Part shown: positions 6,295-13,689 of the stretch, one piece after another | Numbering within the stretch: the first letter of the stretch is position 1 | How the letters are laid out: each line of letters starts with the position of its first letter | Source of the DNA: JAGVVZ01 sp964372465 | GTDB taxonomy: Archaea; Aenigmatarchaeota; Aenigmatarchaeia; CG10238-14 | Length of the DNA: 18,858 nt | Assembly (NCBI GenBank): GCA_964372465.1 | Contig: CAYJRA010000016.1 | Span: 1 to 18,858 of the forward strand | Reading direction: 5' to 3' | The notes under the pieces: model-generated | What the model saw: only the letters and a program-made list of their open reading frames with translations | Databases searched by the model: none | What the model was told of the DNA's origin: nothing | Position numbers and translations under genes: made by a program

Positions 6295-8115
6295 TTATAC
6301 GGCATTCAGGCGGTGCCTCTGATCAACAATCTTGTATCCAAACAATTTGATTAAATCCATTTTTTCTTCCTTTTGTATTTCTACTACTTTTGATTCTTCC
6401 ACCTTCTCATCTTCCTTTTTTTCCTCGACTTTGTTATCAACAATTCCTCCATTGACTGACTGGATCGTTTTCTCTTTATTGATAGTGAAATCCGTTACTC
6501 CAATTTGATCCAATATCTTTTTTGGGTTTTTATAAAATTCGTTTATTATATCAGTAACTTCCTTGAAATCTTTCTTGCCAGATTTAGCTAGCCAATCCAA
6601 AACCACCCTTCTTCTTTCAATTTCTTTCAAAGTATCCTCATAGGTGATGCCTTTATTGTGAGCAATTTTTCTTAGCAACACGCTGTCGGGATTGAAAACA
6701 TAAGAGTCTGTGACAGGATCCCACTCGACAACTTTTTTTGTCGTCGCTTTAAAAGTGTTTGTATCTATGGATTCTATTTCTTCGACAGTCTTCATTCTTC
6801 TTGAGGATTTGCCTTTCTCTCTCGCATGAATCATTATAATAATCGCATCTAAGCTTTCGACCAGACTGGCAGATAGTTCTATAGGTGGTGTTGTCAATCT
6901 CTTGATAACAGTGTCTACAGATCCTGCGTGGAATGTTGACATTGAAGGGTGGCCGGAGCTCATGCCCTGAAACATAACATATGCTTCTTTACCTCTTACT
7001 TCGCCGACAATAACGTAATCCGGATTTTGCCTGAACGAGCCTTTCAGTAGATCGAATAATGTGACCTCTCCATATTTTTGCCCGGATGCAAGCGGGATAC
7101 CAAACCCAAGCCTAGAAACAGCCGGAATCCAATGCTCATGCGAAAGCTTCAACTCTCTCGTGTCTTCAATGCTAACAATTTTAGATTCTGGTGGAATGAA
7201 CATACATAAGCTATTCAAGAATGTGGTCTTACCTGTAGCGACTCCTCCTGCTATTAGCAATGACACGCCAGCTTCCATTATAAACCAGAAATACGCCATT
7301 ATCTGAATGTTGGCCGTGCCCATTTCACACAACTCAATCGGTGAGTATGGGCGTTCGGTGAATTTTCTTATTGAAAAGGTTGGACCGCGTGTTGTGACGT
7401 CTCCTGCCAAACTGGCATTGACTCTCGATCCATCAGGCAGTGTCCCGTCCAATATTGGCTCGGCATAGCTCACATATCTGCCAGATCTTTCAGCCAATTT
7501 AACAACAAACTCTCTTAATTCTCCCAATTCATGAAAAATTACGTTTGATCTTATAGACCCAAACTTTCTGTGGACAACAAAAATGGGTATGTCAAAACCA
7601 TCGCATCCAATATCTTCAATCATTGGGTCCCTCAACAGAGTCTCTATCTCATTCAGACCGACGAAATCCCTGTATATATAATACATCAGTCTGGTGTACT
7701 GATCTGGCGTCAATGAAACACCCATGTGCTTGAAAACTTTTTTTATCTGCCCCTCAAGATATTTCGTGGCTTCCTCATTGTCTTTGACTGAAGTCAAGCC
7801 GACTTGAATTATATCAACCAGCGAAGAGCACGCTTTCTTAAGCATTTTTTTTTCTTCTTCCGATAGTATAGGTTCTTCTACATTATACGCTACTTGCTGT
7901 ATGTTGGGATCCCATTTAATATGAGCATAAGCAAAGGGTGGTATTAGTGGGTATCTTACGTCAATCTCGCTGATATTTTTAGTTTTTGGAATTTCAATAA
8001 AATCTCTTGATGAATCTACATGAAAACCGGGTAGTTCTGCTTCAGGCGCTTTTTTCTCTTGGAGTTTCCTCCACAACATCCCCCTGTATTTTCGAATGTC
8101 AATCATACCAATCAT
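6295..8115 (-). CDS. Type IV pilus / secretion assembly ATPase (TadA/FlaI-like)
   Basis: A 606-residue hexameric assembly ATPase of the type II/IV secretion superfamily. Visible motifs: Walker A GGVATGKT (about 290-297), Asp box SIEDTREL (about 315-322), Walker B YVIVGEVRG (about 368-376) and the His box GHPSMSTFHAGS (about 388-399). The N-terminal domain (1-250) matches archaeal FlaI/GspE2-like ATPases, including EDIGCDGFDIPIFV. After residue 450 there is an unusual tail with a helical part (480-545) and a Lys/Glu-rich stretch (about 555-590) before a final hydrophobic segment. ATG at 8115 overlaps the S26e stop (ATGA), so it is translated with S26e. A second ATG at codon 4 (MIDIRKYRG) is equally possible. 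Confidence 0.9.
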   Translation of the reverse strand: MIGMIDIRKYRGMLWRKLQEKKAPEAELPGFHVDSSRDFIEIPKTKNISEIDVRYPLIPPFAYAHIKWDPNIQQVAYNVEEPILSEEEKKMLKKACSSLVDIIQVGLTSVKDNEEATKYLEGQIKKVFKHMGVSLTPDQYTRLMYYIYRDFVGLNEIETLLRDPMIEDIGCDGFDIPIFVVHRKFGSIRSNVIFHELGELREFVVKLAERSGRYVSYAEPILDGTLPDGSRVNASLAGDVTTRGPTFSIRKFTERPYSPIELCEMGTANIQIMAYFWFIMEAGVSLLIAGGVATGKTTFLNSLCMFIPPESKIVSIEDTRELKLSHEHWIPAVSRLGFGIPLASGQKYGEVTLFDLLKGSFRQNPDYVIVGEVRGKEAYVMFQGMSSGHPSMSTFHAGSVDTVIKRLTTPPIELSASLVESLDAIIIMIHAREKGKSSRRMKTVEEIESIDTNTFKATTKKVVEWDPVTDSYVFNPDSVLLRKIAHNKGITYEDTLKEIERRRVVLDWLAKSGKKDFKEVTDIINEFYKNPKKILDQIGVTDFTINKEKTIQSVNGGIVDNKVEEKKEDEKVEESKVVEIQKEEKMDLIKLFGYKIVDQRHRLNAV

Positions 8116-8396
8116 TGGTTCATGTGTTTTTTCCTTACAGATCTGCCTTTATTAACGATATGTTGAGATCTAGCACAACCAGGGCAGACTCTCGTTTGCC
8201 CCCCCATTAAATGAAGCATTCTTCTATCTATCTGCTTCAATATTGTCGGATCTGTGATTCTGAAACCTCTGTATGTCACGAACGTCTTCCATCTGGGAAC
8301 CATTTTCCCACAAGATCCACACGCTACTGTTCCTTCATGCCCTCTTTTTTTGCTATGCTGATACTGTCGTTTATAAGGTGCTGTTGATATAGGCAA
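8112..8396 (-). CDS. Small-subunit ribosomal protein eS26 (S26e)
   Basis: A 94-residue zinc-ribbon protein. The core KKRGHEGTVACGSCGKMVPR, then CPGCARSQHIV and a basic tail match archaeal and eukaryotic S26e, with Zn ligands C26, C29, C71 and C74. S26e binds near the mRNA exit channel on the small subunit. Start choice: TTG at 8396 is preceded at 3 nt by GGAGGGGTGAT (8400-8410), a near-perfect Shine-Dalgarno, and a TATA-like element sits at 8431-8442. The longer frame from ATG at 8432 lies inside that promoter and is rejected. The MPISTAPYKRQYQHS N-terminus is a few residues longer than usual. Its stop overlaps the pilus ATPase start (ATGA). S26e was described first as crenarchaeal/eukaryotic and is patchy elsewhere. 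Confidence 0.85.
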   Translation of the reverse strand: MPISTAPYKRQYQHSKKRGHEGTVACGSCGKMVPRWKTFVTYRGFRITDPTILKQIDRRMLHLMGGQTRVCPGCARSQHIVNKGRSVRKKHMNQ

Positions 8397-8399
8397 TAA

Positions 8400-8410
8400 A
8401 TCACCCCTCC
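8400..8410 (-). promoter_or_regulatory. Strong Shine-Dalgarno of S26e, decides a TTG start
   Basis: The minus strand reads GGAGGGGTGAT, complementary to most of the 3' end of archaeal 16S rRNA (AUCACCUCC). It ends 3 nt before TTG at 8396. The same GGTGAT-TTA-TTG arrangement occurs before the endonuclease IV start at 18589. Confidence 0.8.
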
Positions 8411-8430
8411 AATATAAGTTAACTTTTATC

Positions 8431-8442
8431 AATTATATAATT
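8431..8442 (-). promoter_or_regulatory. TATA-like box of the S26e-pilus ATPase transcript
   Basis: AATTATATAATT is a 12-bp palindrome centred about 40 nt before the TTG start of S26e. Initiation about 25 nt downstream would leave a short leader that carries the Shine-Dalgarno. It lies between S26e and the end of the Nudix gene (8447), so S26e need not depend on the Nudix promoter. Confidence 0.5.
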
Positions 8443-8446
8443 AAAT

Positions 8447-9067
8447 TCAAAAAACTTCCTTTAGGGTGGTTAATGCGATTTTTGACCAGTCTTCAACCGA
8501 ATATTCTTCAGAATTGCATATTTTATCTAATTCTTCGATGCTGAGCATTTCGCATTTTTGCGCCTCTGAGCCAAGCAATTTGATATCATTTTGATCTGTC
8601 TCGACTAGATATAAGATGCCGAAATGCACCTTTCCCACATCATTGGAATCATCGTTAATATACCCCAAAACTTTCGGCGTTATTTTCTCGTTCAAACTTG
8701 TCTCCTCTTTCAACTCCCTTCCCAGGCTTGCCAAAATAGGATTTTCTGATTTTTCATCTATTCTCTCTATGTGACCGCCGATACCCCAAGACCATTTTCC
8801 GCGAAGCCTTTTGTCTGTATAATTCTGGTCTGCTGATCGCTGATATGCAAAAATTCTTTTGGATTTTTTGTTGGCAATAATCACATAAGCAATCGGCTGC
8901 TTGAAATTCGGATCGTTCTCCACAGAACCTCTTCTCATATACCCGAAGTTGTCGAGAATTTTTTTTTCAAAATCTGTTTTGCCGTGTTTTTCGAATCCTT
9001 GAAAATAATCTTTATCAAACAATTTTTTTCTGGCAACAACCATTATCAGTTGCTCGTCTTTATTCAT
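8447..9067 (-). CDS. Nudix hydrolase (MutT-like phosphoesterase, COG4112-like)
   Basis: A 206-residue protein. The N-terminus MNKDEQLIMVVARKKLF..DYFQGF and the following KQPIAYVII, FAYQR and LRGKWSWGIGGHI resemble the COG4112 predicted MutT-family phosphoesterases as I remember them. The Nudix box is present but widened: GGHIERIDE, then an 11-residue gap where 7 is usual, then GRELKEETSL. The Glu residues that bind Mg are kept (RELKEE), while the terminal Gly of the consensus is Ser. It probably hydrolyses a nucleoside diphosphate linked to another moiety; the substrate cannot be told from sequence. Divergent from the NpdG-like gene across 72 bp; a TATA-like element at 9096-9107 may serve both. 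Confidence 0.85.
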   Translation of the reverse strand: MNKDEQLIMVVARKKLFDKDYFQGFEKHGKTDFEKKILDNFGYMRRGSVENDPNFKQPIAYVIIANKKSKRIFAYQRSADQNYTDKRLRGKWSWGIGGHIERIDEKSENPILASLGRELKEETSLNEKITPKVLGYINDDSNDVGKVHFGILYLVETDQNDIKLLGSEAQKCEMLSIEELDKICNSEEYSVEDWSKIALTTLKEVF

Positions 9068-9139
9068 AAAATCACTACATTATTTGAATGAAGTAGGAAT
9101 ATAAAACTTCTGATTTATTATATTATAGGAAGTGGGAAT

Positions 9140-9808
9140 GTGGATATAATTTCTATTATTGGAGGCACTGGAGATCAGGGATTTGGTTTAGCATTGAGAT
9201 TTGCTAAAGCTGGTATGCCCGTTATTATAGGTTCCAGAGATAAATCAAAGGCAGAAAACGCTGGAGAAAAAATAAAAGAAAAAATAAAAAACGCTAATGT
9301 GAAAGGAATGAAATATGAAGAGGCTATAAAAGAAGGTAATATAATTTTTTTGGTGGTCCCATTTGTTGATCAAATACCAACGCTTCAGAAATTACAAAAA
9401 CATTTTAAGCGGGGTGATATTTTAGTTGATGTTTGTAATCCAATTCAGTCAAATGTTTTAGGAGAAATATCACACCCGGTTAAACCATGGTATGGTTCTG
9501 CCGCTGAACAAGCCAAATATTTTACACCTAAACACGTACCTGTAGTTTCAGCATTTAAAAATGTGAGAGCCACACACTTGCAAAATATATCAAAAGATTT
9601 AGAGTGTGATGTGTTTGTTTGTGGAGATGATGAAAGGTCAAAGAAAAAAATTATAAGTTTAACAGATAAAATACCTAAATTAAGAGTAATTGATCTCGGC
9701 CCGTTGCAAAATTCCAGATTGGTTGAGGAGTTGGTTGCATTAATGCTTTATTTAGAAATTAAACATAACACAGATAAACATTGGGAATTAAAACTTAAAG
9801 GTATATGA
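9140..9808 (+). CDS. npdG: NADPH-dependent F420 reductase family protein (NpdG/Fno-like)
   Basis: A 222-residue Rossmann protein. GGTGDQG (residues 8-14) is the dinucleotide loop and GSRDKSKA after beta-2 fits NADP 2'-phosphate binding. The second half keeps the family signature: VCGDDERSKKKIISL and LGPLQNSRLVEELVALML, close to Archaeoglobus Fno (CGDDDESKK; DAGPLSNSRLVE). Fno moves hydride between F420H2 and NADP+. The start is GTG at 9140; an ATG two bases earlier is out of frame. Whether the cell has F420 cannot be seen here; an F420-independent oxidoreductase role is possible. RtcB follows after 17 nt with its own Shine-Dalgarno, suggesting co-transcription. The usual PHT at the F420 pocket reads SAFKNVRATHLQN here, so pocket residues differ from classical Fno. 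Confidence 0.8.
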   Translation: MDIISIIGGTGDQGFGLALRFAKAGMPVIIGSRDKSKAENAGEKIKEKIKNANVKGMKYEEAIKEGNIIFLVVPFVDQIPTLQKLQKHFKRGDILVDVCNPIQSNVLGEISHPVKPWYGSAAEQAKYFTPKHVPVVSAFKNVRATHLQNISKDLECDVFVCGDDERSKKKIISLTDKIPKLRVIDLGPLQNSRLVEELVALMLYLEIKHNTDKHWELKLKGI

Positions 9809-9814
9809 TAATGT

Positions 9815-9821
9815 GAGGTGA
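9815..9821 (+). promoter_or_regulatory. Ribosome-binding site of rtcB
   Basis: GAGGTGA lies 4 nt before ATG at 9826 in the 17-nt gap after npdG. It supports reinitiation on a shared mRNA. Confidence 0.6.
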
Positions 9822-9825
9822 ATAA

Positions 9826-12816
9826 ATGGGATTTGGAAATAGGGAATTTCAAAAACCGAAAATGAAAAAAATAAGCAATGTGATTTGGGAAATACCGCAA
9901 GAATTCAAAAAGGGAATGAGAGTGCCTGCAAGAATCTATGCTAGCGAGAAAATAGTAAATGACATGGATTTACAGGTATACGATCAAGCAAGTAATGTTG
10001 CAACTCTGCCAGGAATTCAAAAATATTCTTTTGTGATGCCAGATGGTCATAGCGGATATGGTTTCCCAATAGGTGGGGTTGCAGCATTTGACGTGAATGA
10101 AGGCGGGGTTATATCGCCTGGTGGGATAGGATTTGACGTGAACTGCTTGCCAGGGAACGCCAGAATCTCACTCGATAATGGTACTTGGACAACTATACAA
10201 GAACTCGACAACAATTGGCAAAATAAAAAATTGGCGTTCTTTGACAAAGACAGCAATAGTGTGAAAGTTACAAACCCGTTACTCTTTATGAAAAGAGAGG
10301 AAAGGGAAGAACTTTGTGAAATTACAACAGAGAGTGGAAGGACGTTAAGAGTCACCAAAGATCATCCTGTTTTGACAGAAAAAGGCTTCGTAGAAGCCAA
10401 AAATCTAGAAGAGCATAGCAATATTTTCGTAAGACCTTTCTCCGGAGTTAAGTATGAGGCGTGTTCAGATGAAAAAATAATTGATTTGAAAGACATAGAA
10501 AAGATTTTTGACAAGGTCGGCATTACAGATTCAGGAAATGCAAAATCCCAAATAATCAACACCTTAAAGAAAATGAACCTTCATGATATCACATATAATT
10601 CCCCGCAAATTCCAATTCTGCTGAAATTTATGGGATTCATTTTCGGTGATGGTTGCATATACTTTGCAAAGAAGAATAAAAGAGGATGCTTGACATTTTA
10701 TGGAAAGAAAGAAGATTTGGAATGCATAAGAAAAGATTTGGAAATATTAGGTTTCAAGGCACAGCAAGTATATACAAGAGAAAGGAATCATAAAATCAAT
10801 ACATATTATGGAAAGGTTGAATTCAACTTCAAAGAAGAATCACTGTTAAAGAAGTCTACGGCATTGGCAGTTCTCTTAGTTGCACTTGGAGTACCGCATG
10901 GCGACAAAACGATGCAACCATACAGGGTACCTAAGTGGATAATGAAGGCACCTTTATGGCAGAAAAGGTTGTTCTTGGCATCTTTCTTCGGAGCAGAACT
11001 GTCCACACCAAAAACCATTAACAAATACAATTTCTACGCTCCACAACTTAATATGAACAAAGCAAAATCTTTAAAGGAAAATGGGGAAGAGTTTTTGAAC
11101 GATGTCCGTCTACTTCTTTCAGAGTTCGGTGTCACTTCCACATATCCTGTAAATGTTGAAGGAAACCAATACGCAGGAAAGAAAGGCAAAACTATTGGAT
11201 TAAGAATTTTGATGCATGGAAATTCTGAAAATTTAATCAAACTATACGAATTAGTTGGTTTTGAATACAATAAACAAAAATCAAACTTAGCGACCTTGGC
11301 TTCCAATTATTCAAGGATTAAGGAAATTATTTTGCTAGAAAGAACAAATGCCAGAAAACTAGCTCTTGAAATATACACTTTTGGGAATAAACCTTCTGAA
11401 ATACGAGGTGCGCTTAGAAGCAAATACATATCAGACCATTTCATAAATCACTCTATATGGCCTGATAGAAGCGATGATACAAGAGTACCGCCAAATTTCA
11501 TTTCATTCGAAGAATATCAAAAAAACCTTGTTGGGGACGGGATTGTCCTAGATAGAATAGCAAAAATTGATGCCATCCCATTCAATGGATTCGTCTACGA
11601 CTTGACAATGAACGACAAGAATCATAATTTTATTGCAGACAACATAATTACCCACAACTGTGGTATGAGACTGCTCCTCACAAATTTGACTTACGACCAA
11701 ATCAAACCGCATTTGAAAGCATTGGTGAATAAGTTATTCGGAAAAATTCCTGCCGGCGTCGGAGGGCAAGGCTTTGTTAAACTAACAAAACAAAAATTCA
11801 AAGAAGTTCTTGGTGAAGGTGGTCAGTGGGCTGTGAATAACGGATACGGATGGAAAGAAGATTTGGAAAGGACCGAACTAAATGGGATAGCGGAATGGGC
11901 GGATGTAAGCAAAGTCTCATCGAAAGCGATAGAAAGAGGTTATAACCAAATTGGTACTCTTGGATCGGGGAATCATTATGTTGAGATTCAGTGGGTTAAG
12001 CCCGAAAATATTGCAGACGGGGAATTGGTAAAAAAGTGGGGAATTTTTCCCAATCAGGTCGTCATAATGTTCCATACGGGTTCTCGTGGGGAGGGGCATC
12101 AAATTGCCACAGATTATTTGCAAATATTCTTAGGCGTTATGGAAAGAAAGTACGGAATAAAAATTTTAGACAGAGAGCTAGCATGTGCACCTTTTAATTC
12201 ACCTGAAGGACAAGATTATTGGAAAGCAATGGCTTGTGCCGTCAATTTTAGCTTTGCCAATAGACAGACAATTGCCCATCGAATAAGAGAAGCTTTTTCT
12301 GAAGTACTTAAACAAGACGCTGAAAGTTTAGGAATGCATCAAGTTTTCGACGTTGCACACAACAGAGCTACGCTCGAGAAACATAAAGTTGATGGTGAGC
12401 TAAAAGAACTATTAATTCACCGCAAAGGTGCAACTGGATCTTATCCTGCAGGACGGGAAGAAATCCCCAATTTGTACCGCAACGACGGAAGTCCTGTTAT
12501 TATCGGCGGTTCAATGGAAACGGGATCTTATCTGCTTGTAGGTGGAGATAAATCACATGAAACTTTTTGCTCAACAGCTCACGGATCAGGAAGAACAATG
12601 TCAAGAACTAGAGCTAAGCAATTATTCAGAGGTGATATATTACAAAGAGAAATGGAAAAAAAAGGTATTTATGTTAAATCGGTCAGCTTTGCTGGTTTGG
12701 CTGAAGAAGCCGGAGCTGCCTATAAGGATATTGATGATGTAATCAATGCAACTCATGAAGCTGGCATATCAAAGAAAGTCTGCAAGTTAATCCCAATAGG
12801 AAATGTCAAAGGATAG
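9826..12816 (+). CDS. rtcB: tRNA-splicing / RNA ligase RtcB containing an intein
   Basis: A 996-codon precursor. Exteins: residues 1-106 and 612-996, which join to a 491-residue RtcB, the normal size. RtcB joins 2',3'-cyclic phosphate (or 3'-phosphate) ends to 5'-OH ends with GTP and Mn in tRNA splicing and RNA repair. The metal and catalytic residues are present: D104 (GFDVN), C612 (first residue after the intein), His in GSGNHYVE, His in FHTGSRGEGHQ, His in FDVAHNRA, and the guanylylated His in STAHGSGR. The intein sits between Asn106 and the metal-binding Cys612, so the unspliced protein cannot form the active site. Archease, its activator, is at 16832-17260. Only 17 nt separate it from npdG. 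Confidence 0.95.
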   Translation: MGFGNREFQKPKMKKISNVIWEIPQEFKKGMRVPARIYASEKIVNDMDLQVYDQASNVATLPGIQKYSFVMPDGHSGYGFPIGGVAAFDVNEGGVISPGGIGFDVNCLPGNARISLDNGTWTTIQELDNNWQNKKLAFFDKDSNSVKVTNPLLFMKREEREELCEITTESGRTLRVTKDHPVLTEKGFVEAKNLEEHSNIFVRPFSGVKYEACSDEKIIDLKDIEKIFDKVGITDSGNAKSQIINTLKKMNLHDITYNSPQIPILLKFMGFIFGDGCIYFAKKNKRGCLTFYGKKEDLECIRKDLEILGFKAQQVYTRERNHKINTYYGKVEFNFKEESLLKKSTALAVLLVALGVPHGDKTMQPYRVPKWIMKAPLWQKRLFLASFFGAELSTPKTINKYNFYAPQLNMNKAKSLKENGEEFLNDVRLLLSEFGVTSTYPVNVEGNQYAGKKGKTIGLRILMHGNSENLIKLYELVGFEYNKQKSNLATLASNYSRIKEIILLERTNARKLALEIYTFGNKPSEIRGALRSKYISDHFINHSIWPDRSDDTRVPPNFISFEEYQKNLVGDGIVLDRIAKIDAIPFNGFVYDLTMNDKNHNFIADNIITHNCGMRLLLTNLTYDQIKPHLKALVNKLFGKIPAGVGGQGFVKLTKQKFKEVLGEGGQWAVNNGYGWKEDLERTELNGIAEWADVSKVSSKAIERGYNQIGTLGSGNHYVEIQWVKPENIADGELVKKWGIFPNQVVIMFHTGSRGEGHQIATDYLQIFLGVMERKYGIKILDRELACAPFNSPEGQDYWKAMACAVNFSFANRQTIAHRIREAFSEVLKQDAESLGMHQVFDVAHNRATLEKHKVDGELKELLIHRKGATGSYPAGREEIPNLYRNDGSPVIIGGSMETGSYLLVGGDKSHETFCSTAHGSGRTMSRTRAKQLFRGDILQREMEKKGIYVKSVSFAGLAEEAGAAYKDIDDVINATHEAGISKKVCKLIPIGNVKG
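10144..11658 (+). mobile_element. Intein with LAGLIDADG homing endonuclease inside RtcB
   Basis: A 505-residue in-frame insert, precursor residues 107-611. Splicing blocks: N-terminal C107 in CLPGNARI (block A), T-x-x-H in VTKDHPV (176-182, block B), VYDLTMNDKNHNFIAD (block F), ITHN then Cys (block G; Asn611 and +1 Cys612). Homing endonuclease: a first LAGLIDADG helix at FMGFIFGDG (268-276) and a second at RLFLASFFGAE (about 381-391) where the usual acidic Asp is Glu. A further 120 residues after it contain a possible helix-turn-helix (KPSEIRGALRSKYISDHFI). The insertion point before the RtcB metal Cys is the same as in the Pyrococcus horikoshii RtcB intein (established). The protein-splicing residues look intact; whether the nuclease is active is open. 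Confidence 0.92.
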
Positions 12817-12861
12817 ATATTGAATATTTAATTTTTAAAGTAATGATTAATAAATGATTCG

Positions 12862-13689
12862 ATGGTAACTCATGCTTATTTTGGAGAACATCAATTTGAT
12901 CCATATTTGAATTTAGCCATAGATGAAGTTCTTCTTCAGAGAACAAAACCAGGAGTTGTTTTTGTAAGATTTTATTCTTTTAGTTGCCCTGTTATGATTT
13001 TAGCCTATAGTCAGAGTCCGACAGATCTGAAAACTGACTATTTGAGAAATGAAAAAATAGCTGTTGCAAGAAGACTATCACCTGGTGGAGTAATGTATTG
13101 TGATCGAAACAGCCTATGCTATTCAATAATAGGCAAAAAAAGTGATTTACCGTCTCCAAGCAAAATAGATGACATTCATGTTATTCATGGAGGTAAAATA
13201 GCTGATGTTTTATCTGAGAATATCGGGTCTCCAATCTATGTTGGAAAACATTTTAGTTTAAGAACTAGTAATGGTATAGACACTATTGTATCTGGTAATG
13301 GATCGAAGCAGACAGCGGACTCTTATTTATATCATGGAATAATCGCGATAAAACCATGGGATTTAGATTTTCTTAATAATGGAATAGTATTATCCGAACG
13401 AGAACGACAAATAATTCCTCGATTGCCGTATATAAAAAGAGAACGATCATCTCTGGTCGGAGTTTTATTACAAGGTTTAACTAATGGAAAGTATGAAAGT
13501 ATTCATCAACACGAATACGAACAAATTTTAACAGCTGCCGAAAAACTAGCGAGGGAAAAATATAGTAATGATAAGTGGGTATATGAAGCGAGATTACATG
13601 AAGAAGAAAGAGATGTCGTTTTGCAAAATGAAAGTGGGTTTTGTTTTTGCGTAACATGGGGTGAAGAAGAATTTTTGGTGACTCGATGA
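12862..13689 (+). CDS. Lipoate-protein ligase / biotin-ligase fold protein lacking the usual Lys
   Basis: A 275-residue protein of the BPL/LplA/LipB superfamily. Family marks: NLAIDEVLL (17-25), ARRLSPGGVMYCDRNSLCYSI (69-89, for the R-R-x-x-G-G-x-x-V loop), IVSGNGSKQ (142-150) and YLYHGIIAI (155-163). In LplA, LipM and LipB the segment reads K-[VI]-x-G-[SN]-A, with Lys contacting the acyl-adenylate or acyl chain; here that position is Ile142 and only Lys149, seven residues on, is near. The protein may therefore bind a ligand without ordinary ligation, or use another residue; the substrate is unknown. The C-terminal third (about 200-275) is acidic and helical. Stop and next start overlap (ATGA), and GGTGAC at 13677-13682 serves the next gene. 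Confidence 0.75.
   Translation: MVTHAYFGEHQFDPYLNLAIDEVLLQRTKPGVVFVRFYSFSCPVMILAYSQSPTDLKTDYLRNEKIAVARRLSPGGVMYCDRNSLCYSIIGKKSDLPSPSKIDDIHVIHGGKIADVLSENIGSPIYVGKHFSLRTSNGIDTIVSGNGSKQTADSYLYHGIIAIKPWDLDFLNNGIVLSERERQIIPRLPYIKRERSSLVGVLLQGLTNGKYESIHQHEYEQILTAAEKLAREKYSNDKWVYEARLHEEERDVVLQNESGFCFCVTWGEEEFLVTR

Noticed and set aside
7061..7306. Open frames on the plus strand inside the ATPase and other long minus-strand genes
   Set aside because: They mirror clear genes on the other strand, have no family motifs and no proper ribosome-binding sites.
8397..8432. ATG at 8432 as the start of S26e
   Set aside because: It overlaps the TATA-like element and would put the strong Shine-Dalgarno inside the coding region; TTG at 8396 fits both the signal and the family length.
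10144..11658. Group I or archaeal intron in rtcB in place of an intein
   Set aside because: The insert is in frame from end to end and carries protein-splicing blocks A, B, F and G.
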